Notes: generated from the letters alone by a model not told the origin. A stretch of 57,087 nt of DNA from Phycisphaerales bacterium (GCA_020852275.1 JADZBE010000003.1:1-57087), one strand, 5' to 3'; counted from the stretch's first letter, positions 17,428-28,558 are shown. Made by a program: numbers and translations.

Positions 17428-20400
17428 CTACCGCGTGCTGCGCAGCGCCTCGCGCTTGTCACGCGATTTCTCGCGCAGGGCGAGGACTTCGCTCTGCAAC
17501 ATCTCGGCTTCGCGCTCCAGCTCCTCGGCCTGATGCTCAAGCTCGACGCCCTTGTCCGAAACGTCGTCGGCCTCGCGCTGCAACTGGCGCGCCTGCTCGA
17601 GCGCCTCGCGGCGGTCCTCGTTTTCCAACCGTTCGGCGAGCGTGCGCTGATCCTCAGCCTGGCGGCGAAGATCCTCGGCCTGGCGATCCAGGTTTCGCGC
17701 TTCCCGCTCCAACTCGCGCGCATTCTGCTGAAGGTCCTTCATGCGCGACTCGACTTCGCTGCGCTCGGACTCCAGCGCCTCCATCTCCTCAGCCGCTCGC
17801 TGACGAACCTCCTCCAGGCGCGCGGCGTTTTCGTCGGCCTGGCGGGCTTGCTCCTCGGACTGCCGCGCCTGGGCCTCCGCCGCCCTGGCATTTTGAACAT
17901 GCGCCGCTTCGAGTTCCTGCAGGGCATGATGACGCGCGATCGCATCATCCGCGGCAGCCGGATCCGACTCTGGCGCGTTGCGTGCGGCCCGCGGCGCCGT
18001 TGCACGAGCTCCCGCGCCGCCCCGGAGCGTACCTTTCAACATGCTCGGCTGGGCCACGCCGACGCCGCCCGCCGCCGCGCCCACGCCCGCGCCGCTCATC
18101 CCGCCTCCCCGAACCGAGCCGCCGGGGTTAATCAACTTGATGAATGCCGAGAAAACTTCCTGCTGAAGCGGCGAGCCGTGCACTGTGATTTCGTCTGATC
18201 CGCCGCTGACCGTCACCGGCACGTCGTCGCGCGACATGAACTCCGTCAGCGCCTCCAACTTGCCCTTCGGAAGACGATACGCGCGATCCTGCGGGTCATC
18301 ATCACCGATCATGGCCACGAACAGAGCGAACACCGCGTGCTGCTCCTCGGTGGCGTGGACCTCGATGGCGTCGCCGGCGTTGCGCACGCGCACCGGCACG
18401 TCGTCGCGGATCATCAATGCCACGAGCGCCTCGAGCTTGTCTTTCGGCAGCTTGTACGATCGCACCACGATCGCCCCCGGCGCGGTGGCGCTGACGGCGC
18501 TTTGGCCGAAGGCGTCCGCTGATCCCATCGGCGCGGTCACGGCCTGTCCCGCCAAAGCCGATTCCAAGTACGCCTTGGAAACCGCGTCGCGCACCGCCTG
18601 CGCCGCAACGCCTTCCGACTTCGCCACGGCATCCTGTGCGGCGGCGGTGGCATGCTCGACGATCTCGGCGACATTCACGCCGGACGCGGCATCCTGCGCC
18701 CGGAGCAACGCCCCATGCAGCGTGTGCTCGACGGCTTCGTTGTGCTTGCCGCCGAGGTTGGCGTTGAGCTGCTCGAGCTGCGCCTGCAAGCGCTGCATCT
18801 GCTCTTCGAGCCGGCGCATCCGGTCTTCAAGCCGCCGATCGTCGTCCGCCCCCACATAGCGAACCGCAGCCAGTGGCGCGGCCGGTTCCGGCGCCGGCGT
18901 ATAGGCGAGCGCGCGCCCGGAGGGCGGCGCGAGAGTTTCCAGCGTCGTCGTGTAGGTGAGCACGCTTGGCTCATGGGGCGGGGCAGGCGCCATCGCCGGC
19001 GAGGGCGGCTCGGCGACGGAGGGCGGCGTCGACGTCCATGTAAATGCAACAGGCGCCGGCGGCGCGGCGGCCGATGGCGCCCTCGGCGTGCTCGGGACCG
19101 CGACCGGCGCGGCGAGGCGATCCGTGGTGAACACCACGGTGGACGCGCCCGGCGGCTGGAACGACGGCGTCACCACCGTCAGTTCCGTCGCACCGCTCGG
19201 CACGGCCGCTGCATCCTTCGCTTTGACCTTCTCCTTCTCGCCCGGTGGACAGGAGGACGCCGGCGCGGCCATCCATGCGCTCAGCGCCATCACCACTCCG
19301 AGCACCGCGCCCGGCGCTGACAGACGAGGTCTTGCTTGTTCCGACATGATCATTCTGATTCTCCTGGCTAGTCGCCTTGCTCGCCCCGACAGCATCGCCA
19401 TGCCCGGCCCGGGCACGGCGCTTTCCGTAGAGTTCATCATGCGCCGCGTCGCCAGCAGCGTTTCCGCGTACACGCGCCGGCCCTGCGGCATCAGCCACGT
19501 CACCCACGCATCGCAGCACAGGTCGGCCTCGTCGCGCAGCCGCCGCCGCACCCACCACACCACCGGATTCCACCAGAACACCCCGGCCACCAGCGCCTCC
19601 AGCCACAACACCCAGTGGTCGCGCCGCTTGAGGTGCGCCAGCTCGTGAAAGATCACCGCCTGCCGGCCCACCGCATCCAGCTCACGCCAGAGCGCGGCGG
19701 GAAGCAGCAGCACCGGGGTGCGGCCGCAGAGGACCATCGGCGAGATCGCATTCGATACGAAGTACACGCCTGGTGATTCGCGTAGACCTACTTCGGCGGC
19801 GGAGCGATCCACCTGATCCTGAACCTGCGCCGATCCCGGCCGCGCAGCGCGCAACAGCGTCGCCGCCCACGCGAGACGGGTGAGGAACACCGCCGCCAGT
19901 AGAGCGGTTCCACTGACCCAGACCGCCCAAGGGACGCGGGGCAGTGCATACAACCGGTCGCGTCCCTCCAGAAACATCGCGGCATAGGGAGCCGCCCACT
20001 CGCGCCACGGGAGCTTCGCCACTTTGACTTCGGGCGCCACCGCCGCGGCGCTCGAACGGCCGGCAGAGGGCTGAGCCTGCTGAGTTTCGCCGAGGGCATC
20101 TTCTTCAACGCCGGCGGGCGCGATCTCGCCGGCGCCCATGTTGCCGGTCAGGTCGCCTTGGGAAGGGGTCATGCTGGGGTAAGAGGCTGCAGCACGGTCT
20201 AGCGCCAAGTTCGCGGAATCCGACGATCGGCGATCCTCGGTTGAAGACGGGGTTTGCAGAGGACCGTGTGGAGCCGGCAAACTCGACGATGCGTCCGACG
20301 GCACGACGAAGGCCCCGCGGGTCGGCGCGACGGATGCCCCGCCGGATGGCGCGGTCTGGCGTCCTCGCCAGGCCGTGGAGGACGCGGCAGTAGGGGCTCG

Positions 20401-21219
20401 ATGCGGATTGCTCAGGTCCGCCCCTGCGGTTTCATTCACCGTCACCCGTGGTGCGGACCCGTGCGGCGCGGCCCTCTCGGCGACGGCGGAAAGCAGCGGC
20501 GCGGGGATTGAAGGTCCTTGGATGTCGTCGCAGTAGGCGGTGGCATCCTCGGTGCGGTAGAATGAAGGATCGGCGGCCAAGATCCCCCCGCCGGGTTCCG
20601 GTGTCGAGGCGAGCGGGTCCGAAGCACACGGCCCGGCGGGGGTTGATTCTGCATAAGCGCTGCCCCAAGGGCGTGACAGCCGCAGCACTTCAGCAAGCAC
20701 CCTGGTGAGCGCGGTATCCGCGCCTTCCGTGCTCGGAGACGTTGGGTGCGTCGAAACCCTGTCATCTCTCGGGGCGGACATGGGAGCTTCGACCCCGACT
20801 GTGCCATCTGACCCGCGAAGGGGCCGAACCGCCCGCTGATAGGCCCCAAGCGCAGGGCCCAGCTCGTCAATCGTTTGAAGGGCAGTCTGGTCTTCCAGCC
20901 GGATATCCGCGAGGCAAGGGGAGTCGCTTACCAGGCGCGGCGCAACCCCGCCAGGGAAGGTGAACGGGCTACCCGGCCGGTCCTCCGACAAGTTCATTTC
21001 GCCGCCGGGCTTCGATCCGCTCGTTGCGGAATCCAAGTTCAGCGGACTACGGACGAACGGGCACACGAACCGCAACAGCACCAGCAGCCAGATCATGTGG
21101 CGCGTGGCCGGACGCAGCGGCAGAATGCGACACGCACCCGCTGCGAGCAGCGCCAGCGGCACGGCGCCCAAGGCGTTTCGCCACAACGCATCCGCGACTT
21201 GTGCGGTCCACCAAGGCAT
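17428..21219 (-). CDS. M56 (BlaR1-type) membrane metallopeptidase with long extensions
   Basis: A 1,263-residue protein. Two N-terminal membrane helices (about 12-55) are followed by some 350 residues of Pro/Ser/Ala-rich low complexity, then a third helix (about 428-455) and an M56 zinc-peptidase domain with HELAH (about 525) and the downstream EADLCCDAW motif. After another helix and linker come two similar modules, KLPKDKLEALVALMIRDDV and RLPKGKLEALTEFMSRDDV, each with a following beta segment as in secretin N-type domains, and a C-terminal coiled coil of about 190 residues rich in Glu, Arg and Gln. The paired BlaI gene ends 3 bases upstream, so a BlaR1-BlaI sensor/repressor pair is likely. 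No penicillin-binding sensor domain is seen, so the signal is unknown. GGAGGT precedes the ATG. Confidence 0.85.
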   Translation of the reverse strand: MPWWTAQVADALWRNALGAVPLALLAAGACRILPLRPATRHMIWLLVLLRFVCPFVRSPLNLDSATSGSKPGGEMNLSEDRPGSPFTFPGGVAPRLVSDSPCLADIRLEDQTALQTIDELGPALGAYQRAVRPLRGSDGTVGVEAPMSAPRDDRVSTHPTSPSTEGADTALTRVLAEVLRLSRPWGSAYAESTPAGPCASDPLASTPEPGGGILAADPSFYRTEDATAYCDDIQGPSIPAPLLSAVAERAAPHGSAPRVTVNETAGADLSNPHRAPTAASSTAWRGRQTAPSGGASVAPTRGAFVVPSDASSSLPAPHGPLQTPSSTEDRRSSDSANLALDRAAASYPSMTPSQGDLTGNMGAGEIAPAGVEEDALGETQQAQPSAGRSSAAAVAPEVKVAKLPWREWAAPYAAMFLEGRDRLYALPRVPWAVWVSGTALLAAVFLTRLAWAATLLRAARPGSAQVQDQVDRSAAEVGLRESPGVYFVSNAISPMVLCGRTPVLLLPAALWRELDAVGRQAVIFHELAHLKRRDHWVLWLEALVAGVFWWNPVVWWVRRRLRDEADLCCDAWVTWLMPQGRRVYAETLLATRRMMNSTESAVPGPGMAMLSGRARRLARRIRMIMSEQARPRLSAPGAVLGVVMALSAWMAAPASSCPPGEKEKVKAKDAAAVPSGATELTVVTPSFQPPGASTVVFTTDRLAAPVAVPSTPRAPSAAAPPAPVAFTWTSTPPSVAEPPSPAMAPAPPHEPSVLTYTTTLETLAPPSGRALAYTPAPEPAAPLAAVRYVGADDDRRLEDRMRRLEEQMQRLQAQLEQLNANLGGKHNEAVEHTLHGALLRAQDAASGVNVAEIVEHATAAAQDAVAKSEGVAAQAVRDAVSKAYLESALAGQAVTAPMGSADAFGQSAVSATAPGAIVVRSYKLPKDKLEALVALMIRDDVPVRVRNAGDAIEVHATEEQHAVFALFVAMIGDDDPQDRAYRLPKGKLEALTEFMSRDDVPVTVSGGSDEITVHGSPLQQEVFSAFIKLINPGGSVRGGGMSGAGVGAAAGGVGVAQPSMLKGTLRGGAGARATAPRAARNAPESDPAAADDAIARHHALQELEAAHVQNARAAEAQARQSEEQARQADENAARLEEVRQRAAEEMEALESERSEVESRMKDLQQNARELEREARNLDRQAEDLRRQAEDQRTLAERLENEDRREALEQARQLQREADDVSDKGVELEHQAEELEREAEMLQSEVLALREKSRDKREALRSTR

Positions 21220-21222
21220 GAC

Positions 21223-21630
21223 CTACCTCCGCTGCCGGGGCCCCTTGTCCTTCGCGTCGAGCCGCTCGATCAGCGCCGACAGTTGCGCCAGCTCCTCCGG
21301 CGTCAGTCGTTCATTGCGCACGAGCTGCAGGATGAGCGGACCCGCCGCCCCGTCGTAAAGCTGGTGGGCGATCGTCTTGAGCTTCGTGCGGCTCATGCGC
21401 TCGCGGCTGATCTTCGCACGGTAAACGAACGCGAGGTCCGACTTGTTGCTGAGGACGAAGCCTTTCTGCTCCAGCCGGGTCAGCACCGTCTGCACGGTGG
21501 TGTACGCCAGCTCGCGGCCTCGCTCGTGCAGGCGGTTCATCACCGCGCGAACCGTGGCGGGACCGACGTCCCACAACGCCCGCAGGATTTCCAGCTCCGC
21601 CGCGCCAAGTTCCAGTTCGTGTTCCGACAT
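21223..21630 (-). CDS. BlaI/MecI-family transcriptional repressor
   Basis: A 135-residue protein with the winged-helix domain of BlaI/MecI: ELEILRALWDVGPATVRAV (about 11-29), the recognition region LAYTTVQTVLTRLEQKGFV (about 39-57), and a C-terminal dimerisation helix region (about 80-128). It should bind a dyad operator and be inactivated by the M56 partner, whose gene follows after only 3 bases. The start is the ATG at 21630 with GGAAG just upstream; the frame stays open for 18 more codons. The promoter and probable operator lie about 220 bases upstream, leaving a long leader. The regulated genes beyond this pair are not known. Confidence 0.9.
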   Translation of the reverse strand: MSEHELELGAAELEILRALWDVGPATVRAVMNRLHERGRELAYTTVQTVLTRLEQKGFVLSNKSDLAFVYRAKISRERMSRTKLKTIAHQLYDGAAGPLILQLVRNERLTPEELAQLSALIERLDAKDKGPRQRR

Positions 21631-21848
21631 GATCTTCCATTTAGCGGGCGACCGCCCGTACCCTTCGCCGCCGCCGCGTTCCACGCTGAGTTACCGCGAT
21701 CCCCATCGACCGCCCGGCGCTTCGTGCTTTGCGCTTTGCGCTTTGCGCCGTTCACTTGACTGCTCGCGCCCTTCGCCCGGCTCCTCATACCCGTTGCCCC
21801 CGCTTCCGGTCTCACCCCGTCTCCCGCCGGTCGAAGCGTCCTACGCGA

Positions 21849-21886
21849 GTAGGAGGAATCCTACTACTGTGGTAGGAGAGCGTCAA
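21849..21886 (-). promoter_or_regulatory. Promoter overlapped by a BlaI-type operator
   Basis: On the minus strand TTGACG (21881-21886) and TAGGAT (21858-21863) are separated by exactly 17 bases, a near-consensus sigma-70 promoter. The -10 and spacer are covered by three alternating half-sites on the plus strand: GTAGGA (21849-21854), TCCTAC (21859-21864) and GTAGGA (21872-21877). They form two overlapping dyads, as expected for a dimeric BlaI-like repressor. Transcription would start near 21850 and run into the BlaI gene. Confidence 0.7.
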
Positions 21887-21998
21887 GCTCTTTTTCAAAT
21901 CCCGGTGCGGGAAAGTTGCAAGAAAATGTCGCGATCCTGCGGAACCGGCTCGGCGTCGAACGAGGGGAGGGACTTCGGCACGCGACAGGATGGCCCGA

Positions 21999-22160
21999 GA
22001 GGGTGGCAGGGCAGGGTGGCACGACAGGGTGACAAGGGAGGGTGGCACGACGGAGTGGCAAGGCATTGTGGCATGGCCTACGGTACTCCGTTGGCCATGA
22101 TCTTGCCCCGCTCGCCATGGTCAGGCGAGTACGCCAGACCGTGCCACCCGCACGCGGCGA
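21999..22160. repeat. GTGGCA-rich interspersed repeats
   Basis: Several GGTGGCA(C/G) units lie head to tail from 21999 to 22080. They are followed at about 22080-22155 by an element (GGCGAGTACGCCAGACCGTG and flanks) found reversed at 42362-42440 and in part at 5120-5155. The wider gap 21631-22806 also contains the BlaI promoter, the hairpin at 22233-22297 and a composite repeat at 22617-22745; no gene is supported. Confidence 0.75.
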
Positions 22161-22232
22161 CTACACCCCGGCGTCACAGCGGATCACTCGCGGGGCAAGC
22201 AACGGGCCGGCAGGAGCCTGTGCAGGAAAAGC

Positions 22233-22297
22233 GGCGGACCATCCGGGGGTCCCATCCTCGACGTTTCCGTCGAGGCCGACCCCCGCGATGGTCCGCC
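22233..22297 (-). ncRNA. Candidate structured RNA: long GAAA-capped hairpin
   Basis: On the minus strand GGCGGACCATC, GGGGGTC and CCTCGACG pair with their complements to give about 27 base pairs, interrupted only by a one-base bulge and a small internal loop, and capped by a GAAA tetraloop. A second possible stem (GGCAAGAG with CTCTTGCC) lies just upstream at about 22366-22420. The GNRA loop occurs only in minus-strand RNA, which suggests that direction. It may be a small RNA, a leader element or a repeat relic; no family was recognised. Confidence 0.4.
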
Positions 22298-22616
22298 CAG
22301 GAGGAGGAGGTTGAGCTGTGTCAGTCAGGCCGCCGGGCGACCTGTCGATTCATCCGCTGTCCGTCGGCAAGAGCTAATCGCGCCTGGCTCGCCGTCGATC
22401 GTCTCTTGCCGGTCGTCGATCTCCCGCAGGAATCGGTCATCCGTACCCATTCCCGCCGCTATCTCGTCTTGCCGTCCCTGGCGTCCGCGTCCTTCACCTT
22501 ATGATACGCATACCCACCGCAAAGGTTCGTAACACGAGCGCAACACGCCACGGGTGCATCACGGAACGTGCACAAAGGACGGCAAAGGCCCTCTCCTCGT
22601 GCAAGAACGCGATCTC

Positions 22617-22745
22617 GTCATTCCCGCGAAGGCGGGAATCCAGTCTGCGGCCTGCGACGAGGCGAAAACTCAGCAGTTTTCCGAAGCGGACTGGACCCCC
22701 GCCTGCGCGGGGGCGACGGTCCCCACGTCCGGTTTCGAGTTCAGC
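22617..22745. repeat. Composite dyad repeat (reverse orientation)
   Basis: This contains the hairpin ATTCCCGCGAAGGCGGGAAT, a central GGCGAAAACTCAGCAG segment, the dyad CCCCCGCCTGCGCGGGGG and a CCGGTTTCGAGTTC edge. It is the reverse arrangement of the element at 7051-7183 and shares arms with 34430-34545 and 48953-49070. The ATTCCC...GGGAAT arms resemble REP/dRS3-type repeats of other bacteria. Confidence 0.8.
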
Positions 22746-22806
22746 CAGGGACTGTTGCGCGCGCGGCTCTGTACGGCAAACGATGCGAAAATCCTGAGAC
22801 GCTGCG

Positions 22807-24354
22807 CTACGGGCAATCCAGCGTCCGCGGCGGTTTGCAGTTCACCGGAAACGCCAGTTCCATATCCTGTCCGGTGTTGAAGCAGCATTCCCAGAACTTG
22901 GCTGTTTTCCCGTTGATCAGCGCGTATCGCTTGCCCGACGGGTAGAGGAATGGAATGTAATCGCCGCTTCGGCTGCTGTCCGTCAGGACGGCCTTGGCGG
23001 TGACGCCGCTGTCGCCGCCGCACTTCGCCTGGAACTTGACGACATCCTCGCACCGGATCGGACCGCCCCGCAGCAGCCACGCAGAAAGGTACTTCATCGC
23101 CGCCATGTTTTCCCGCGCCGCCGGCAGGATCTCGGCGGGCGGCACCGAAAACCCCATCCCGCGCACCTCGAACGCCAGGCTCCAGGCGCCGCGATCTCCA
23201 TACGTGTAGTCCACGGAGTTCCCCGCGGCCGGGTAGATCGTGTCGTAAATGTTGCCCACGCGCCCGTAACGCTTTCCGTTCACCGCGTAGATCTGCTCGA
23301 CCATCACCTCGCCGAGGTAGCGCAGGTCGTCATCATCCGGCGGAAGTGAAGGCGTGTGGCCCCACGGCCACAACATCATCTGGCCGTAGGAGTGGATGTC
23401 GAGAAACGCTTGGATGTTCGGCCGCGCGAGGAGGAAGTCGCGGATGGCGGCGGTCTCCGGCTCGGAGAAGGCCGACGGGCCCCGGTAGGTCTCGCCGTTG
23501 CGGCTTCCGCTGGACCCCTCGCCGCCGAAGCCGACGGCCCAGTTGCGGTTGAGGTCCACGCCGTAGGAACCGCTGCCGTTGTTGCGCCGGTTCTTGCGCC
23601 ACATGCGATCCTGATTCCAGGTGTACACGTATCCGTCGGGATTGGAGATGGGCAGGATGTACCACTCCAGACCATCGACCATCGCCGTCACCGCCGGGTC
23701 GTGGCCGTAATTCTCCAGCAGGTGTTCGGCGGTGTATGCCATGATGGGCGGCGTGAGCCATTCGCGCGCGTGCTGGCAGCCGATGTAGAACACGCCCGGC
23801 TTGCTGCCGCCGCCGGCGCCGGTGATACGGATCGCCAGCAGGTCCCGCCCTTCCCAGCTTCCGCCCACGCGGACCACCTGCGCCAGGCTTGGGAACCGGC
23901 TCGCCAGGCTGTTCAGAAACGAGGCGTATTCCTGATACGTGCGAAACGCCTCGAAGAATTCGTTGCCCGCAAGCGGCGAACGCTCTGCCTCAATCAGCGC
24001 CCCAACGTCGTTGATCCACACGTCATAGGCGAAGCCGGCCTGATCGAGCGCCGATTTCTGCATGGGCGACACGCACACATCGACCTCGCCGACGCCCGCG
24101 CCCTCGGACCAGATGCTGATGTCCTCCTCGGCGGCCTCCAACGCCAGCAGCGTCTCAAGCTGCACCACGTTCTCAACTTGAACATGCAGCACCTCATGCC
24201 CGCGGTAGGATTTCTCCTCCGCCCGCGCCGGTAGAGCAGTCGCGCCCAATACCGTCACCAGAGCAAGCACCAGCGCCGCATTGAGCCTGCGCCCCATGCC
24301 CCGGGCAGCGCCGGCTTCCACGTCCACGCGATTTCCCCAGAATGAAGACTTCAT
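22807..24354 (-). CDS. Secreted M14 zinc carboxypeptidase with shared C-terminal module
   Basis: A 515-residue protein. A basic N-terminus and hydrophobic segment (about 20-43, ending ALPARA) give a signal peptide; a propeptide-like region follows to about 135; the M14 domain spans about 135-430. Zinc and catalytic motifs are present: GCQHAREWLTP (His and Glu ligands), GVDLNRNWAVGF, DIHSYGQMMLWPWG and the catalytic Glu in AWSLAFEVRG. It should remove C-terminal residues from peptides outside the cell. The last 80 residues form a separate Cys-containing domain shared with the proteins at 37703 and 45427. I start at the ATG at 24354, with GGAGG seven bases upstream; the open frame begins 29 codons earlier. 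Confidence 0.85.
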   Translation of the reverse strand: MKSSFWGNRVDVEAGAARGMGRRLNAALVLALVTVLGATALPARAEEKSYRGHEVLHVQVENVVQLETLLALEAAEEDISIWSEGAGVGEVDVCVSPMQKSALDQAGFAYDVWINDVGALIEAERSPLAGNEFFEAFRTYQEYASFLNSLASRFPSLAQVVRVGGSWEGRDLLAIRITGAGGGSKPGVFYIGCQHAREWLTPPIMAYTAEHLLENYGHDPAVTAMVDGLEWYILPISNPDGYVYTWNQDRMWRKNRRNNGSGSYGVDLNRNWAVGFGGEGSSGSRNGETYRGPSAFSEPETAAIRDFLLARPNIQAFLDIHSYGQMMLWPWGHTPSLPPDDDDLRYLGEVMVEQIYAVNGKRYGRVGNIYDTIYPAAGNSVDYTYGDRGAWSLAFEVRGMGFSVPPAEILPAARENMAAMKYLSAWLLRGGPIRCEDVVKFQAKCGGDSGVTAKAVLTDSSRSGDYIPFLYPSGKRYALINGKTAKFWECCFNTGQDMELAFPVNCKPPRTLDCP

Positions 24355-25284
24355 TGCCGTTCCTCCACGAATGCCCCCCACAGCGCGACGCTCGGACGAT
24401 TCCGTTCCGGCAGCGCGCCCCAGAACGCCCCAACCACGCACCCCCCCAGACCATGGTGTAATGCCTCAGCATGATCGCATCGTTTGTCTTTCAGAGCCGC
24501 GCCCGTAAGGAATCGCATTCCGACGCTGGGAAGCGGGAACGCCCTCTCACGGTCGCGGCTCGGACAAGATGTAATTTCAACCCGGCACTACACGAGCGGA
24601 CCAAGTATCATTCTAACGTCAGCCCCCGCCTCGACCATGAAAAACGCCGGGGTGGATGAACAACGGTCCGCGGACGCGCGAGGAACCGCTTGCTGCGCGC
24701 CGGGCGAGTCGTCTCGCCGAAAGTTCGTTGGCGGCGAGCCGTCCCGGGCCGGCTTCAGCCGGGCGGTTCTTGCCACTGCGGTCAGGCGGTGCGTGCAGGC
24801 AGGCAGCGCGCCGGTAGCCGGGCTTCAGCAGGCTTGCCTCCCCGCAAACCAAGCCCGGCCAAAGCCGGCTCAGTGGGTCCTTGGCCCGCACTCCACCCGC
24901 TCAAACGGGTGGCAATCACCGGTCGGCTGAAGCCGACGCAAATCCGCCACGCTCCTGCGCGGATTTTCCAAGGCACTGCTTCGTATCGAAACTTCGCACC
25001 ACAAGTTGACGCTAGACCTTGCGGAAGATGTTGTCGGCGCTACCATGCGTGCGGACGGTGTCATGAGCATAGCCATGCATGCGGACAGTGTCATCAGCAC
25101 GGCCATGCGTGCGGACAGCGTCCTCGGCGCTGCCATTCGAGCCGGTGACCAAGCGAGTCGAGCAACGGAGCCGACGTGCTGACGTTGCGTCCACGCTTGG
25201 AGGGTGTTGGATACCTTCGGCTCGCCAGGCAGGCGCTTCCCTGCCCGACCAAGATCATCTGGACCTGGAGGGGAGTAATCATCA
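24355..25284. other. Repeat-filled intergenic region before the urocanase gene
   Basis: No convincing gene. The stretch holds GCCGCGACC-type motifs (about 24495-24565), dyads such as GGCCGGCTTCAGCCGGG (about 24750), CGGTCGGCTGAAGCCGAC (about 24922-24939) and CCACCCGCTCAAACGGGTGG (about 24893-24912), and the 30-base tandem repeat at 25045-25134. Open frames crossing it read through these repeats. Confidence 0.65.
25045..25134 (+). repeat. Three 30-base tandem repeats
   Basis: Three head-to-tail copies, 25045-25074, 25075-25104 and 25105-25134, with consensus ATGCGTGCGGACAGTGTCAT plus ten bases. A partial copy precedes them. Being a multiple of three, they keep a frame open from the ATG at 25045 to a stop at 25182, giving decapeptides like MRADSVISTA. 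There are no spacers between copies, so this is not a CRISPR. Whether it is translated is unknown. Confidence 0.8.
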
Positions 25285-27186
<1,902 letters not shown>

Positions 27187-27284
27187 GCTTAGACGCCTCG
27201 TGGATGGCCTGTGCTTCCAAGCCGATACGTTGGGCCCTACAATCTTGGGAAGTTGGGGCGCATGCGGCGTTCCGCTCTTACGTC

Positions 27285-28136
27285 ATGCAGGAAAGCAAGC
27301 TGCCTAGTTTCAGGAATCCGCCGGTCGTCGAGACCGTGTTGGGTGTTCAGTTCGACCCCATCAAGGGGCTGACGAACGCCCATCTTGGGGCGTTCTGGAA
27401 ACGGCTCGTCGAAACCCGCTGCGCTGGGGAAGATTGGAGAGTCGTGAGGGATGCTCCGCCTCTTTCACCTAGCTTCGAGCGATTCGAACCCGAACACGCC
27501 TGGTCCACCCTCGGGTTGACGTTTCAAGTGTCGCAGGAGCCGATGTCGGGCCGACTCCAGATCAGCAACGATTCTGGAGGTGCCATGATTCAGGTTCAGA
27601 ATGGTAGACTCCATTACAACTGGATTCGCCGCCCGGGCATCGAGTATGTCCGATACGCTGCGAACCGCCCGAAGTTCGATGCCGTTCTTGTTGCGTTCCG
27701 GGCGTTTCTCTCCGGGGAGAACCTTGGAGAACCGAAGCCCAACCAATGGGAAGTAACCTATGTCAACCACATTCCGAAAGGGACGGTCTGGCAATCGCCG
27801 GAGGACTGGGCCAGGTTGTTTGTCGGAATGCCGCAGGTCGCGCCCGACTTGGGCTCCGTCAACCTGGAGACAATGAGTGGCGCGTGGCACTACGTAATCC
27901 CCGACCGCCGAGGCCGGCTTCACGTGGACCTTAAACATGCCAAGCTCGACGCAGACCCGGCGTCGGAGATCCTCCGCGCAACGTTGACCGCTCGCGGCCC
28001 CATTGGCGCGTCGTCGGCGGGAGAGAGTTGCACACTCGAAGAAGGAATCGAATTGGGCCGACGGATTATCGTCCTGGGATTCAAGGCGATGTTTTCAGAA
28101 GAAGCCCATACGACTTGGGGATTGGAATCATGCTAG
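27285..28136 (+). CDS. TIGR04255-like protein, first gene of a three-gene cassette
   Basis: A 283-residue soluble protein that resembles the TIGR04255 family: an N-terminal FRNPPVVETVLGVQFDPIKG block, a central LQISNDSGGAMIQVQNGRLHYNW, then NQWEVTYVNHIPKGTVW, and a C-terminal HVDLKHAKLDADPASEILRA. Members are patchily distributed and lack a known function. I start at the ATG at 27285, where the family similarity begins; no good Shine-Dalgarno is seen. The stop overlaps the next start, so the two are coupled. GC content looks lower than in the flanking genes, which suggests transfer. A defence or toxin-antitoxin role is only a guess from this context. Confidence 0.75.
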   Translation: MQESKLPSFRNPPVVETVLGVQFDPIKGLTNAHLGAFWKRLVETRCAGEDWRVVRDAPPLSPSFERFEPEHAWSTLGLTFQVSQEPMSGRLQISNDSGGAMIQVQNGRLHYNWIRRPGIEYVRYAANRPKFDAVLVAFRAFLSGENLGEPKPNQWEVTYVNHIPKGTVWQSPEDWARLFVGMPQVAPDLGSVNLETMSGAWHYVIPDRRGRLHVDLKHAKLDADPASEILRATLTARGPIGASSAGESCTLEEGIELGRRIIVLGFKAMFSEEAHTTWGLESC

Positions 28137-28555
28137 ATTGTTCAAGTGCGCTCGCTTCCGAGGTTCTCCCTTTCGGGGACTCAACTGCTGCTACTGAGGA
28201 ATCTCTTTCGATTGACTTCAGCGAGTCGAACCAACGCCGGGAAGCATGGCAGCAATTGATCGACTTCAAGCTTGTCGAATGGGGCCGGGACCCGGGTCAG
28301 CTTGAGGACGTCGACCTGATCCCACCGACACAGGCCGCGGTCGATCGAGCAGTTCGAATCGCCATGAAAATGCAGCAATCAGGCGTGCAGCCACCGACTT
28401 CGGTCGTCCCGGACGGGGATGGCGGGGTCAACATGGAGCGAAGGAGCGGCGCAACCACGGAGTCCATCGAAATCGCGAGTACGGGGATCGCTGAATTTGT
28501 GCTGTTGCAGAACGGGCGCGTCGTAGGGCGACGGGATTTCCACGTTGGGCGCTGA
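28130..28555 (+). CDS. Small hypothetical protein, second gene of the cassette
   Basis: A 141-residue acidic protein of unknown function. It starts at the ATG at 28130, inside the last codons of the TIGR04255-like gene, and ends 3 bases before the third gene. The first half is helical and charged; the second contains PPTSVVPDGDGGVNMERRSG and EIASTGIAEFVLLQNGRV, which look like beta strands around a Gly-rich turn. I have an impression of similar PDGxGG segments in small proteins of such cassettes but cannot confirm it. The frame is open upstream to 28028, which would only overlap the preceding gene. Confidence 0.7.
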   Translation: MLDCSSALASEVLPFGDSTAATEESLSIDFSESNQRREAWQQLIDFKLVEWGRDPGQLEDVDLIPPTQAAVDRAVRIAMKMQQSGVQPPTSVVPDGDGGVNMERRSGATTESIEIASTGIAEFVLLQNGRVVGRRDFHVGR

Positions 28556-28558
28556 CGC

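Noticed and set aside
25045..25134. Possible CRISPR array
   Set aside because: The 30-base units are contiguous with no spacers and no cas gene is nearby.
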